The notes: a model not told the origin generated them from the letters alone. Positions 1 through 9,513 are shown, counted from the first letter of the stretch. The stretch: 64,000 nucleotides of DNA from Bacteroidales bacterium (GCA_024400635.1 JAKSMI010000007.1:1-64000), one strand, 5' to 3'. Numbers and translations: made by a program.

Positions 1-62
<62 letters not shown>

Positions 63-70
63 GGAAGTGG

Positions 71-143
<73 letters not shown>

Positions 144-154
144 TTTTCATTTTG

Positions 155-239
155 TACCTCGGGCGGGACTTGAACCCGCACGCTCGCAATGAGCAAGGGA
201 TTTTAAGTCCCTCGTGTCTACCAATTCCACCACCAAGGC
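155..239 (-). tRNA. tRNA-Leu(TAA)
   Basis: An 85-nt class II tRNA on the minus strand with acceptor GCCTTGG/CCGAGGT, a long variable arm (TTGCTCATTGCGAGCGT) and a TAA anticodon in the loop CTTAAAA. The T arm is GCGGGTTCAAGTCCCGC. No CCA is encoded (the next bases read CAA). It lies 11 bases upstream of the tRNA-Gly in transcription order, suggesting a Leu-Gly-Gly array. Confidence 0.94.
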
Positions 240-587
240 ATCATCTTCAAAGAACGAGTATGAACTTCAAATTTGCGGATGCAAAAGTACAACTTTTTTT
301 AATATCCACAACGCCTCTGCCGATTTTTTTTATTTTTTTGTTTTAATGTTTTATGAAAGTGTGTAATTTGTTGTAAGTCAAAATAATAAATCACATTGCT
401 TTTGATTTCCGTTATTTCATCCCGTTAAGCACGAGTAAATTATGAGTAAATTCAAGAGTGAATTCATTTGATTTTTTACAGCAAGCATATTTTTTTTATA
501 AAAATGTGATTGCGAAAATACATCTTTCATTGCTCATTGTTTGAAGTGGAGGATGCTTTGTCACAACAATGAAGGTAGGGGCCAAAG
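240..587. other. A+T-rich intergenic region, nothing recognised
   Basis: This stretch separates the tRNA cluster from the Rpn-like remnant. It is A+T-rich with long T runs near 293-345. I see no gene, tRNA or clear repeat. The promoter of the minus-strand tRNA array should lie in its left part, but no confident TAnnTTTG box is visible there on the minus strand. Confidence 0.5.
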
Positions 588-740
588 TTAAGGTTTAATT
601 TCTTTTTCTGTTAACCCTGTAATCTTGCTAATCAGACGACTGGCATAGGCCATACCTCTGTCAATAGGAAACTGTTGCCGTGATTTCTGCATTTCGACAA
701 CGATGTAATATTGTACACTGCTCACTGTGTGGAGATGCAC
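588..740 (-). pseudogene. C-terminal remnant resembling Rpn/PDDEXK_2 nuclease
   Basis: A 50-codon open frame with no ATG at its upstream end. It contains YYIVVEMQ followed about ten residues later by FPIDRGMAYASRLI. That pattern (E-x-Q, then D/ER...YYASRLI) resembles the catalytic core of the Rpn / PDDEXK_2 recombination-promoting nuclease family, normally about 300 residues. Only this core plus a short tail survives and the rest is gone. Family assignment is by motif memory, not by search, and the fragment is almost certainly non-functional. Confidence 0.45.
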
Positions 741-764
741 GCTGGATATGCACTCCGAAAAATG

Positions 765-798
765 TTGTAAAAACTTACAAAAACTTTTTGTATATTTG
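765..798 (+). promoter_or_regulatory. Bacteroidota-type promoter for kamA
   Basis: TATATTTG at 791-798 matches the TAnnTTTG -7 consensus. A TTG at 765-767 lies 23 bases upstream, near the expected -33 position though slightly far. The box is about 60 bases before the kamA start codon and drives in the same direction. Confidence 0.55.
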
Positions 799-858
799 CA
801 CGCTTATTATAGTAGGTTAAAAAAATAATAAAAATATAAAATTAAAACTAGTAAACCA

Positions 859-2103
859 ATGGCAAGTAGAAGAAAAGAATTATTTCCAAACGTTACCGAC
901 GAACAATGGAACGACTGGAAATGGCAGGTTAAAAACCGCATCGAAACATTAGACGAATTAAAGAAATACATTAAACTTACTCCAGAAGAAGAAGAGGGCG
1001 TTGCACAGTCCCTTAAGACTCTGCGTATGGCTATCACTCCTTATTATCTGAGTTTGATCGATCCTAACGATCGTCACTGCCCGATTCGTCGTCAAGCCAT
1101 TCCAACTATTGCAGAAACTCATCAGTCGGATGCTGACCTTCTTGACCCATTACACGAAGATGAAGACTCTCCAGTTCCTGGCCTTACGCACCGCTATCCG
1201 GATCGCGTTTTGTTCCTCATCACAGATATGTGCTCAATGTATTGCCGTCACTGTACCCGTCGTCGTTTCGCTGGCCAGCACGATTGCGAATCTCCTTCGG
1301 AAAGAATCCAGAAAGCTATTGACTATATTGCTGCGACGCCTCAGGTTCGAGATGTTCTTTTGTCAGGTGGAGATGCCTTGATGGTTAGCGACCGTATGTT
1401 GGAATCTATAATCCAACGTCTTCGCGCTATTCCTCACGTTGAAATCATTCGTTTGGGAAGCCGTACCCCAGTAGTTTGCCCACAACGTATTACCGACGAC
1501 CTCGTCAATATGCTGAAGAAATATCATCCGATATGGTTGAATACACACTTTAACCATCCCAACGAAATTACCGAAGAAGCTGCTGCCGCTTGTGCAAAGT
1601 TGGCTAATGCCGGTATTCCTTTGGGCAACCAGTCAGTGCTGCTCCGCGGTGTTAACGATTGCCCATATGTAATGAAGAAACTTGTTCAGAACTTGGTGAA
1701 AATCCGTGTTCGTCCATACTATATTTACCAATGCGACCTTTCTATGGGTCTTGAACATTTCCGCACACCCGTTTCCAAAGGTATCGAAATCATAGAATTC
1801 CTTCGCGGCCATACTTCTGGTTATGCTGTTCCTACATTTGTTGTGGACGCTCCCGGAGGTGGTGGTAAAACCCCTGTTATGCCTAACTACGTCATCTCAC
1901 AGAGTCCTCATAAAGTCATCCTTCGTAACTTCGAAGGTGTCATCACTACTTACACAGAACCAGGTGAATACCACGAAGAATGCCAGTGCCCAGAATGTCA
2001 GGCTGCCAAGCACAATGTTGGTGGTGTGGCTTCTCTGTTGGCAGGCAATCAGATGGCTCTTGAGCCCCAGGATCTTGATCGAAAGAAAAGACATAGAAAA
2101 TAA
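859..2103 (+). CDS. kamA: Lysine 2,3-aminomutase (radical SAM)
   Basis: Converts L-lysine to L-beta-lysine using SAM, a [4Fe-4S] cluster and PLP. This is the first step of lysine fermentation and sometimes supplies beta-lysine for other uses. The 414-residue length is typical. The radical-SAM cluster motif CSMYCRHC gives Cys125, Cys129 and Cys132. The glycine-rich DAPGGGGK near residue 330 holds the PLP lysine, and a C-terminal HEECQCPEC matches the family's metal-binding cysteines. The ATG at 859 follows an A-rich leader with no Shine-Dalgarno. No other lysine-degradation genes (kamDE, kdd, kce) are adjacent, so the metabolic role is inferred from family only. It is followed after 20 bases by kdsD, probably as one transcript. 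Confidence 0.95.
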   Translation: MASRRKELFPNVTDEQWNDWKWQVKNRIETLDELKKYIKLTPEEEEGVAQSLKTLRMAITPYYLSLIDPNDRHCPIRRQAIPTIAETHQSDADLLDPLHEDEDSPVPGLTHRYPDRVLFLITDMCSMYCRHCTRRRFAGQHDCESPSERIQKAIDYIAATPQVRDVLLSGGDALMVSDRMLESIIQRLRAIPHVEIIRLGSRTPVVCPQRITDDLVNMLKKYHPIWLNTHFNHPNEITEEAAAACAKLANAGIPLGNQSVLLRGVNDCPYVMKKLVQNLVKIRVRPYYIYQCDLSMGLEHFRTPVSKGIEIIEFLRGHTSGYAVPTFVVDAPGGGGKTPVMPNYVISQSPHKVILRNFEGVITTYTEPGEYHEECQCPECQAAKHNVGGVASLLAGNQMALEPQDLDRKKRHRK

Positions 2104-2123
2104 TATTCTCTTATAGATTAGGA

Positions 2124-3086
2124 ATGACTCAAAAAATTATTGAAACGGCGAAAAACGTGCTTCAGATGGAAGCTGACGCGCTGCTTAATCTTCAACAATA
2201 TGTGGATGAGGATTTTGTTCGCAGTTTGGAAGTCATTTTAAATTCCAAGGGAAGAGTCATAGTGACAGGCATCGGCAAAAGTGCCATTATCGCCCAGAAA
2301 ATCGTAGCCACTTTTAATTCCACGGGAACGCCGGCGGTGTATATGCACGCTGCCGACGCCATCCATGGAGATTTGGGCATTATCCAGCCCGACGACGTGG
2401 TTATTTGCATCTCGAAGAGTGGTAATACGCCCGAAATTTCGGTGCTGATACCGTTCCTAAAGCAGAGTGCAACACCACTGATTGCCATCGTGGGTAATAC
2501 TCAATCGTTTTTGGCCAATGAAGCCGACTATGTGCTAAACTGTACCGTTGTAAAGGAGGCTTGCCCAAACAATTTGGCACCCACTTGTAGTTCGACGGCA
2601 CAGTTGGCTATTGGCGACGCCCTTGCCAGTTGTCTTATCGAATTGCGGGGCTTTAGTTCCAGCGACTTTGCCAAGTTCCATCCAGGGGGTATCCTCGGCA
2701 AGCGTCTCTATCTGAAAGTGGCGGATTTGTATAAGTACAATGATGTGCCACAGGTTGGTCCGGAAGCTCCAATGCAAAAGGTTATCCTTGAGATTTCGGG
2801 TAAATGCCTTGGCGTCACGGCTGTTATTGTGGACAAGAAAGTCGTAGGCGCCATTACTGACGGCGATTTGAGACGTATGCTCGAACGCAATCCGGACTAC
2901 AGCGAACTGAAGGCTCAGGATGTGATGACGGTTAATCCAAAGACCATCAATGCCAATGTCTTGGCTATAGAAGCTCTTAACTTGATGAAACAAAAAAACA
3001 TTACCAATTTGTTCGTTGTTAATGATGATAATGAATATCTTGGCGTGATTCATATCCATGATTTGATAAGGGAAGGTATCTTTTAA
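2124..3086 (+). CDS. kdsD: Arabinose-5-phosphate isomerase, KpsF/GutQ family
   Basis: Interconverts ribulose-5-phosphate and arabinose-5-phosphate, the first committed step towards Kdo for lipid A/LPS core. The 320 residues hold an N-terminal SIS sugar-isomerase domain (about 35-170, with GIGKSAIIAQK, SKSGNTPE and FHPGGILGK) and two C-terminal CBS domains (about 205-320, ending VIHIHDLIREGIF). Length and order match E. coli KdsD. It sits 20 bases after kamA and 21 before atpH, so the genes probably form a run of co-transcribed but functionally unrelated genes. KdsD is preferred over GutQ because no glucitol genes are near, but the two cannot be separated by sequence alone. Confidence 0.92.
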   Translation: MTQKIIETAKNVLQMEADALLNLQQYVDEDFVRSLEVILNSKGRVIVTGIGKSAIIAQKIVATFNSTGTPAVYMHAADAIHGDLGIIQPDDVVICISKSGNTPEISVLIPFLKQSATPLIAIVGNTQSFLANEADYVLNCTVVKEACPNNLAPTCSSTAQLAIGDALASCLIELRGFSSSDFAKFHPGGILGKRLYLKVADLYKYNDVPQVGPEAPMQKVILEISGKCLGVTAVIVDKKVVGAITDGDLRRMLERNPDYSELKAQDVMTVNPKTINANVLAIEALNLMKQKNITNLFVVNDDNEYLGVIHIHDLIREGIF

Positions 3087-3107
3087 ACAAATACACAATA
3101 GTAAAAA

Positions 3108-3665
3108 ATGAAAAGTACAAAATTAGCCAGTCGTTATGCAAAAGCACTTTTTGAATTTGCTAAGGAAAAAGAGCAAATTGAGAATGTGCGCCATGACTTG
3201 GACTTGGTCAAGGATGTCTTGTTGGAAAATTATGAATTGAAGGCCATTGTCGAAAGCCCTGTCATTTTTCCCGATAAGAAAATCAATATTTTCAAAGGCA
3301 TTTTCGCTGAAAAAATAGGCGAAACGACTTTTGGATTTTTATCACTGATTATCCTGAAGAAACGAGAACCCTCCTTGGTAACCATTTGTGACGAGTATGA
3401 GATTCTCTATAACCTCTATCACAATATTAAAATTGCCCATGTCACCACGGCTCAGCCGTTATCAACGAAGCTTGCTGACAGCTTGAAACAACTCTTAGAA
3501 AAAGAAACTCAATCTACAATCATTCTTCATGAGATAGTTGATGAAAGCATTATCGGAGGTTTTGTCGTCCGTATTGACGATTTTCTATTCAATGGAAGTA
3601 TTCAGGCTAGAATCAATAAACTGAGATCTGAATTTTCACATAATATTTATCGGGCAGCATTCTAA
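3108..3665 (+). CDS. atpH: F1Fo ATP synthase subunit delta
   Basis: Peripheral-stalk OSCP/delta subunit, 185 residues, normal for the family. The N-terminal helical domain begins SRYAKALFEFAKEK, the usual opening, and the C-terminal part ends with VDESIIGGFVVRIDD, the conserved delta signature. It precedes atpA by 35 bases and would be translated with it. The genes that normally come just before it (atpB, atpE, atpF for a, c, b) are absent; kdsD is there instead, so the membrane sector must be encoded elsewhere. Confidence 0.93.
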   Translation: MKSTKLASRYAKALFEFAKEKEQIENVRHDLDLVKDVLLENYELKAIVESPVIFPDKKINIFKGIFAEKIGETTFGFLSLIILKKREPSLVTICDEYEILYNLYHNIKIAHVTTAQPLSTKLADSLKQLLEKETQSTIILHEIVDESIIGGFVVRIDDFLFNGSIQARINKLRSEFSHNIYRAAF

Positions 3666-3700
3666 TAGAATTCGAATAATAATATTTAAAAATAAAAAAT

Positions 3701-5293
3701 ATGTCAGAAATTAAACCATCAGAAGTAACTGCGATACTGCGACAGCAGTTGCAGAAGTATGATTGCAGAACGGAGTTGGAAGAGATGGGCACAGTGTTGG
3801 TTGTCGGTGACGGCATCGCGCGTGTTTATGGTCTTTTCAATGCGTGCTCCGGTGAGTTGGTGTCGTTTGAGACCCAGGAAGGCAAGAATGTCATGGGTAT
3901 AGTGTTGAATTTGGAAGAAGACAATGTGGGCGTTGTGCTACTTGGCGATTCTAAAATGCTCAACGAAGGCGACATTTGCAAGCGTACAGGAAAAATCGCC
4001 TCTATCAATGTCGGAGAAGGTCTGCTGGGCCGTGTTATCAACACCCTTGGAGAACCTATCGACGGTAAAGGTAGAATTGAAGGCGACCTTTTTGAAATGC
4101 CTATCGAACGAAAGGCTCCAGGCGTTATCTACCGTCAGCCGGTTAAAGAACCTCTTCAGACAGGTATCAAGGCTATAGATGCTATGATTCCTATCGGTCG
4201 TGGACAGCGTGAGTTGATTATTGGCGACCGTCAAACGGGTAAGACTGCCATCGCCATTGATACTATCATTAACCAGAAAGAATTTTATGAAAAAGGGGAA
4301 CCTATCTACTGTATCTATGTTGCTGTAGGTCAGAAAGGTTCATCTGTTGCTGCTATTGTAAAGACCTTGACTGAGAGAGGTGCGATGCCTTATACGGTTG
4401 TGGTAACGGCAACAGCTTCCGATCCTGCCGCAATGCAGTTCTACGCTCCATTTGCAGGTGCTGCCATCGGCGAATATTTCCGAGATACGGGACGCCCCGC
4501 TTTGATTATCTATGACGACTTGTCTAAACAGGCTGTTGCCTATCGTGAAGTTTCATTGCTGCTCCGCCGTCCACCTGGACGTGAAGCTTATCCTGGCGAT
4601 GTATTCTACCTCCACTCAAGATTGTTGGAAAGAGCCGCTAAAATTATCGAATCGGATGAGATTGCAGCGAAGATGAACGACCTTCCCGACAGTTTGAAAC
4701 CCATTGTAAAGGGTGGCGGTTCACTGACAGCTCTGCCTATCATCGAAACTCAGGCAGGAGACGTTTCTGCTTACATTCCAACCAATGTCATCTCCATTAC
4801 CGATGGTCAGATCTTCCTCGAAACCAGTTTGTTTAACGCCGGTGTTCGTCCCGCTATCAATGTCGGTATCTCGGTTTCCCGTGTCGGTGGTAATGCTCAG
4901 ATCAAGTCAATGAAGAAGATTGCTGGCACATTGAAACTCGACCAGGCACAGTTCCGCGAACTTGAATCTTTCACCAAGTTTGGTTCAGATGTGGACCAGT
5001 CAACGCAGAACGTCCTTGATAAGGGAGCTCGCAATGTTGAAATTTTGAAACAGCCTCAATATTCACCTTTGAAAGTGGAAGAACAGATTGCTATCATCTT
5101 CTGTGGCGTCAAGGGCTTGCTTCAAAATGTTCCCACCAATAGAATCAGTAATTTTGAAGTTGATTTTCTCAATACAATGCACGAAAGCCATCAAGACATC
5201 CTCGATACACTTCGGTCTGGGAAAATTGATGATGCCATTATGCAGTCACTGACTGAAATTTGCAAAGAAGTGTGCAAAAAATTCGAGAAATAA
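3701..5293 (+). CDS. atpA: F1Fo ATP synthase subunit alpha
   Basis: Non-catalytic nucleotide-binding subunit of F1. The 530 residues carry the Walker A motif GDRQTGKT (about 175-182), an N-terminal beta-barrel with [14 protein letters not shown], and the alpha signature [14 protein letters not shown] containing the arginine that reaches into the beta-subunit active site. Length and order are standard for Bacteroidota. It is flanked by atpH and atpG (11-base gap to atpG), the conserved delta-alpha-gamma trio. Beta and epsilon are not in this window. Confidence 0.97.
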   Translation: MSEIKPSEVTAILRQQLQKYDCRTELEEMGTVLVVGDGIARVYGLFNACSGELVSFETQEGKNVMGIVLNLEEDNVGVVLLGDSKMLNEGDICKRTGKIASINVGEGLLGRVINTLGEPIDGKGRIEGDLFEMPIERKAPGVIYRQPVKEPLQTGIKAIDAMIPIGRGQRELIIGDRQTGKTAIAIDTIINQKEFYEKGEPIYCIYVAVGQKGSSVAAIVKTLTERGAMPYTVVVTATASDPAAMQFYAPFAGAAIGEYFRDTGRPALIIYDDLSKQAVAYREVSLLLRRPPGREAYPGDVFYLHSRLLERAAKIIESDEIAAKMNDLPDSLKPIVKGGGSLTALPIIETQAGDVSAYIPTNVISITDGQIFLETSLFNAGVRPAINVGISVSRVGGNAQIKSMKKIAGTLKLDQAQFRELESFTKFGSDVDQSTQNVLDKGARNVEILKQPQYSPLKVEEQIAIIFCGVKGLLQNVPTNRISNFEVDFLNTMHESHQDILDTLRSGKIDDAIMQSLTEICKEVCKKFEK

Positions 5294-5304
5294 GTTAGAA
5301 ACCT

Positions 5305-6183
5305 ATGGGAAATCTAAAAGAAATCCGCACTCGTATATCGTCGGTTGAGTCCACAGAGAAAGTGACCAGTGCCATGAAGTTGGTGTCAGCGGCAAAGTTC
5401 CGTCGTTCACAACAGGCAATCATCAATCTGAGACCTTACTCATCGAAGTTGAGCGAAATCATGAGTGACATTTCCGATGCTGCCAATTCAGTGGAAGATA
5501 TGCCTCTCTTCGCAAAGCGCGAACCGAATAATGTTGTGATTATTGTTCTGACTTCCAACAAGGGACTTTGTGGCGGCTTCAATTCATCGATTGTGAAGGA
5601 AACCAATAAATTGGTAAAAGAACAGTATGCCAAGCAACACGAGGCTGGCAATGTTCAGTTGGTCTGCATCGGCAAAAAAGGTAAAGAACAACTCGAAAAG
5701 ACTTTTCCTGTGATGCTTTCCAATGAGCATATCCTTGATCAACCGGATTTTTCGGATGTGGCTGCTGTTGCAGAGGACTTAATGACGAAATTTGCCAAGA
5801 AAGAAGTAGATCGTGTCGTGGTCGTTTATAATCAATTTGTAAATGCTGCCACTCAGAAAGTTACGGTTGAACAATTCCTTCCTATCGTTCCGCAGTCTAG
5901 CACAGAACGAAACAATCTCAAAAATGACTACATTTTTGAGCCTTCGAAGGAAGAATTGTTCCGCTCTCTCACACCCCGTATTCTAAAACTTCAGTTTTAC
6001 AAGATACTCATCGACTCCATTGCTTCAGAGCATGGTGCTCGTATGACGTCTATGTCTAAGGCTACCGATAATGCTAACGAAATGCTTAAGGAACTCCGCA
6101 TCAAATACAATAATGCCCGTCAGTCTGCGATTACTAACGAGTTGATTGAAATTGTCAGTGGTGCTGAAGCATTGAATAACTAA
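5305..6183 (+). CDS. atpG: F1Fo ATP synthase subunit gamma
   Basis: Central rotor shaft of F1. At 292 residues it opens with the conserved N-terminal helix (GNLKEIRTRISSVESTEKVT, then AMKLVSAAKFR) and closes with the paired C-terminal helix (SEHGARMTSMSKATDNANEM and NNARQSAITNELIEIVSGAEAL). The middle KGLCGGFNSS is the usual Rossmann-like segment. It ends the atpHAG group; a hairpin terminator follows 20 bases after the stop codon. Confidence 0.95.
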   Translation: MGNLKEIRTRISSVESTEKVTSAMKLVSAAKFRRSQQAIINLRPYSSKLSEIMSDISDAANSVEDMPLFAKREPNNVVIIVLTSNKGLCGGFNSSIVKETNKLVKEQYAKQHEAGNVQLVCIGKKGKEQLEKTFPVMLSNEHILDQPDFSDVAAVAEDLMTKFAKKEVDRVVVVYNQFVNAATQKVTVEQFLPIVPQSSTERNNLKNDYIFEPSKEELFRSLTPRILKLQFYKILIDSIASEHGARMTSMSKATDNANEMLKELRIKYNNARQSAITNELIEIVSGAEALNN

Positions 6184-6202
6184 TTGTATTATACGATATT
6201 AT

Positions 6203-6237
6203 AAGTCGGGCAACAAGACTTGTCCGACTTTTCTTTT
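6203..6237 (+). terminator. Rho-independent terminator after atpG
   Basis: AAGTCGG at 6203-6209 pairs with CCGACTT at 6224-6230, and inside it ACAAG pairs with CTTGT across a small bulge. The stem is followed by TTTTCTTTT. It lies only 12 bases before the next start codon, so the downstream flippase must use read-through or a promoter overlapping atpG. Confidence 0.75.
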
Positions 6238-6248
6238 AAAAATCGACT

Positions 6249-7781
6249 ATGGGAATAATCATGCGACAAAGCATCAAGGGAACCATTGCTAACTACATTG
6301 GTATAGCGGTGGGTTTCGTCACGACTTTTTTCGTCTTGACGAAATATTTGACCGAAGAGCAAATCGGACTAACCCGAACCATGGTTGATTTGGCAGTGCT
6401 TTTCTCTGGTCTGGCACAGTTGGGAACCACCTCTTCGATGATGCGTTTTTATCCATATTTCAAGGATGAAAAGGAGAAAGATCATGGTATTTTTTTCTGG
6501 AGTATCGTTATTCCGTTCATAGGCTTCTTTATTTTCTTGTCCGTCTTTTTGCTCGGGAAAGGCTGGGTCATAAGCCAATACATTGATAAAGCCCCGCTAC
6601 TCGTTGATTATTATTATTTCATCATACCGATAGCATTTTTCATGCTTTATATGTCGGTGTTTGAAGTTAACTCCAACGTGTTGATGAGGATTACTGTGCC
6701 TAAATTTATTAGGGAAGTGGCGGTTCGAGTCTCACTTTTGCTTGGGTATTTGCTTATGGGTTTTGATATAATCAATCTTGACGGGTTAATTATTTGGTTT
6801 TGTGGAACTTATGGATTGGCGACATTGTTGAATGTTATTTATCTGCTATCTCTGAAACGTATTTCTTTCAAGCCCGACTGGAAACACCTGACTCCAAGGT
6901 TGAAGAAAGATATTTGCTTGTATACCTTGTTTTTGGTAACGGCAGCCTTGGCTGGAAATATTACGCCAACGCTGAGCACCCTCTTCGTTTCCGCACAAAT
7001 GGGATTGGTATACACCGGCGTTTTCACCATCGCCAATTATATTGCAACGGTTGTTGAAATTCCGTACCGTTCACTTGGGGCAATTTCCCAACCACAAATT
7101 GCTGAAGCCATTAAAAATCAAGATATTGCCACGGCAGATGAATTATGTAAAAAAGTGTCCCTCCATCAATTGCTGGCTGGTGCTTTCATCTTTTTGCTGA
7201 TATGGATTAATATAGACTTGGCATTTCAAGTTCTTCCTAATGGAGAACGTTATACTGCTGGTAAGTGGGTGGTTTTTATTCTTGCTTTTTCAAGACTTTT
7301 CAACTCTTCTTTGAGCATTGGCACCTCTGCTCTGGGCTATTCCCGTTACTATTATTGGTCTTTGATTTTTACATTTCTTCTGACGGGAATTGCCATTATC
7401 TTGAATATAAAACTGATACCATTGATGGGAATGAACGGATCTGCCTTGTCAAATCTCTTATCCTACGTTGTTTACTATATCTTATTGCTGGCTTTGGTAA
7501 AATGGAAAGTGGGTACGAGTCCGTTCTCTTGGCCTCAACTCAAAGTGCTTGTATTGATAGGAACCCTGTTTGTGATTAATATACTTTGGAAAGATTTCGT
7601 TTACCCTATGTTCGCATCATTGTCCATAAAACCGCTAATTAGCAGTCTGATAGATGGCGCTGTGAAAACGTTGCTATTTGCCAGCGTTGTTATCGTTGGA
7701 ACTTATTATTGGCATATTTCCGATGAGGTGAACATGTTGGTAAAGAAAACAATTGCTAAAGTTTCTCGGCCACGTACATAA
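6249..7781 (+). CDS. Polysaccharide flippase-like membrane protein (MOP family)
   Basis: A 510-residue, very hydrophobic protein with about 12-14 predicted membrane helices and the N-terminal layout SIKGTIANYIGIAVGFVTTFFVL typical of Wzx/O-antigen translocases. By family it would flip a lipid-linked glycan across the inner membrane. The ATG at 6249 is used; an in-frame ATG at 6261 (MRQSIKGT) is an equally good start. It stands apart from the glycan locus, so its substrate is unknown; O-antigen or another cell-envelope glycan is possible. The 3' end overlaps the convergent menG by 26 bases. Confidence 0.82.
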   Translation: MGIIMRQSIKGTIANYIGIAVGFVTTFFVLTKYLTEEQIGLTRTMVDLAVLFSGLAQLGTTSSMMRFYPYFKDEKEKDHGIFFWSIVIPFIGFFIFLSVFLLGKGWVISQYIDKAPLLVDYYYFIIPIAFFMLYMSVFEVNSNVLMRITVPKFIREVAVRVSLLLGYLLMGFDIINLDGLIIWFCGTYGLATLLNVIYLLSLKRISFKPDWKHLTPRLKKDICLYTLFLVTAALAGNITPTLSTLFVSAQMGLVYTGVFTIANYIATVVEIPYRSLGAISQPQIAEAIKNQDIATADELCKKVSLHQLLAGAFIFLLIWINIDLAFQVLPNGERYTAGKWVVFILAFSRLFNSSLSIGTSALGYSRYYYWSLIFTFLLTGIAIILNIKLIPLMGMNGSALSNLLSYVVYYILLLALVKWKVGTSPFSWPQLKVLVLIGTLFVINILWKDFVYPMFASLSIKPLISSLIDGAVKTLLFASVVIVGTYYWHISDEVNMLVKKTIAKVSRPRT

Positions 7782-8445
7782 GGCACGCACCTAAAGTGAA
7801 TTTTTTGTATTCAGCATTTTGAAATCCTGCATTTTGAAGCAATTGGATGAAAGTTTCTTCTTTCGGGAATTTTAAAATCGATTGAGGAAGATAGGTATAA
7901 GCCGATTTGTCTCCAGATATTAACCCGCCGATGAATGGCAGAAAATGCAAAGCGTAAAGTTTGTATAGTGCCAGAAGAATTTTTGAATTGGGATATGATA
8001 ATTCCAAAATGACCAGTTTCCCTTTGTTTTTTAATATCCGATAAATTTCTGCTAAGGCAATATCTAAATTTTCAAAATTTCTTACGCCGAAGGCTATGCT
8101 GACGACGTCAAAGCAATCGTTTTCAAAATCAGTCTTTTCGGCAGAGCCGAGATGCAATTCCACTTGTGACGGCACTTTCCTCCTTCCTATTTCCAACATG
8201 TTTTCCGCTATGTCAATGCCGATGATTTTGCTGTCTTGATGTGCTTTCTTAGCAATAGCAATGGCAAAATCGCCAGTTCCAGTAGCAATATCCAAAATGC
8301 GCTGAACACGATTTTTGTCAGCGATTTTTTTCACTGCTCTTCTCCGCCAGCAGCTGTCTATTCCTAATGACATGATGTGGTTAAGACCATCGTAGTGTGG
8401 CGCAATATTGTTGAACAATGAACGAATCTGACTTTGCTGAGGCAT
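7756..8445 (-). CDS. menG: Demethylmenaquinone methyltransferase
   Basis: SAM-dependent C-methyltransferase of the UbiE/MenG family, last step of menaquinone synthesis. At 229 residues it has motif I ILDIATGTGDFAIAIA near residue 50, the post-I acidic IGIDIAENML, and the family signatures FGVRNFENL and LVILELSYP. Since menA lies 14 bases upstream on the same strand and no ubiquinone genes are seen, the menaquinone role is preferred over the dual ubiquinone role of E. coli UbiE. The 3' end overlaps the convergent flippase gene. Confidence 0.94.
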   Translation of the reverse strand: MPQQSQIRSLFNNIAPHYDGLNHIMSLGIDSCWRRRAVKKIADKNRVQRILDIATGTGDFAIAIAKKAHQDSKIIGIDIAENMLEIGRRKVPSQVELHLGSAEKTDFENDCFDVVSIAFGVRNFENLDIALAEIYRILKNKGKLVILELSYPNSKILLALYKLYALHFLPFIGGLISGDKSAYTYLPQSILKFPKEETFIQLLQNAGFQNAEYKKFTLGACLMYVAEKL

Positions 8446-8459
8446 AATAAAATAGAAAT

Positions 8460-9365
8460 CTAGAATGTCAGTCCTTGGATAATCATGGCAATGCCTTGAG
8501 CTAAAGCAAAGACAAAAGTCGTTATCACCAGCAATGGCAGTGCCTTGTCGAGTTGCTTGCCCGTTGTGTGTGATATCAAAAATAAATGACAGGCATATAC
8601 TGGAACGGCGCAGTCGAATACGATACTTGTTATATCAGTAATAGTGATAAAAGCAATCATCAGTGCCATGCCAACAATGATAAGCACATACTGATAGATT
8701 TTGGCATTCCGTTCACCGATTTTCAAAGGGATGGTGACACGGTTTTCAGCGTCGGAAGCCATGTCGCGGATGTTGTTGGTGTTGAGTACGCCAACGCTAA
8801 AACAGCCGATGGCGGCGGCAGGTAAAAGCAGCTGCCAGTGGTCGATGGTGTGGGCTATCACAAAATACGAACCTAAAACCGAGACCAAGCCGAAAAAGAT
8901 GAACACGAATATGTCGCCGAGACCGCGGTAGCCATAAGGGTTTTTACCCAAAGTGTATCGCATCGCCGCAGCGATGGCTGCGGCACCTAAAAGAATCAAA
9001 ATTAAAGGTTTGATTTCAAAAAAAGTGCCGAAACTAGTATAAATCATCGCCAAGCCAAAACTGCAGCAAAGGATGACAAAAAGAACAATCCATTGCTTGA
9101 ATCGCTTGACGGAAATTGCACCTTTTGCTAAACTGTAAAGTGGTCCCTCTCGTTGTTCGCCGTCGGTGCCACGCAGAAAATCACCTAATTCGTTGGATAG
9201 ATTTGACAGAATTTGTAGTGAAACGGTAGTCAGAAAAAGACAAATATAAGTCAAAATAGATGTTGAATATCCGGCGGCAACGGCCAAGCAGGTTCCCATT
9301 ATAGCTCCAGCCAGGGAAAGTGGTAAGGTGCGGAGTCGCATTGAATGAATTAGCGGTGAATTCAT
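8460..9365 (-). CDS. menA: 1,4-dihydroxy-2-naphthoate polyprenyltransferase
   Basis: UbiA-superfamily membrane prenyltransferase attaching the isoprenoid tail to DHNA. At 301 residues it has 8-9 predicted helices. The two aspartate motifs are visible: NLSNELGDFLRGTD (about 58-71) and NTNNIRDMASDAENR (about 195-209), which bind Mg-prenyl diphosphate. It starts MNSPLIHSMRLRTLPLS, a typical MenA N terminus. It is followed by menG with a 14-base gap, so the two late menaquinone steps are co-expressed. A TAnnTTTG box lies about 55 bases upstream on the same strand. Confidence 0.94.
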   Translation of the reverse strand: MNSPLIHSMRLRTLPLSLAGAIMGTCLAVAAGYSTSILTYICLFLTTVSLQILSNLSNELGDFLRGTDGEQREGPLYSLAKGAISVKRFKQWIVLFVILCCSFGLAMIYTSFGTFFEIKPLILILLGAAAIAAAMRYTLGKNPYGYRGLGDIFVFIFFGLVSVLGSYFVIAHTIDHWQLLLPAAAIGCFSVGVLNTNNIRDMASDAENRVTIPLKIGERNAKIYQYVLIIVGMALMIAFITITDITSIVFDCAVPVYACHLFLISHTTGKQLDKALPLLVITTFVFALAQGIAMIIQGLTF

Positions 9366-9417
9366 GATTTTGAATCTTTCTTAATAATTTATAGTATGCT
9401 GAATGATAAAAGCTGTG

Positions 9418-9425
9418 CAAAGGTA
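9418..9425 (-). promoter_or_regulatory. -7 box of the menA-menG promoter
   Basis: On the minus strand this reads TACCTTTG, matching TAnnTTTG. It lies about 55 bases upstream of the menA start. No convincing -33 TTG at the ideal distance is seen. Confidence 0.45.
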
Positions 9426-9447
9426 CGGAAGATTTCCGAAATTTGTG

Positions 9448-9455
9448 TAAATTTG
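9448..9455 (+). promoter_or_regulatory. -7 box of the metF promoter
   Basis: TAAATTTG on the plus strand matches TAnnTTTG and lies about 60 bases before the metF ATG. It is back to back with the menA box, giving a compact divergent promoter. No cobalamin or SAM riboswitch structure is recognisable between it and metF. Confidence 0.5.
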
Positions 9456-9513
9456 CAAACTTTCTTTTTGAAAATGTTCATTACGAATTAGATCTTGAAA
9501 AAAATTACAAATT

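Noticed and set aside
2535..3098. 187-codon minus-strand open frame opposite kdsD
   Set aside because: Antisense to an intact SIS-CBS gene with no motifs of its own.
9421..9513. Possible cobalamin or SAM riboswitch before metF
   Set aside because: The leader is under 60 bases from the promoter box to the ATG and shows no B12-box or paired stems.
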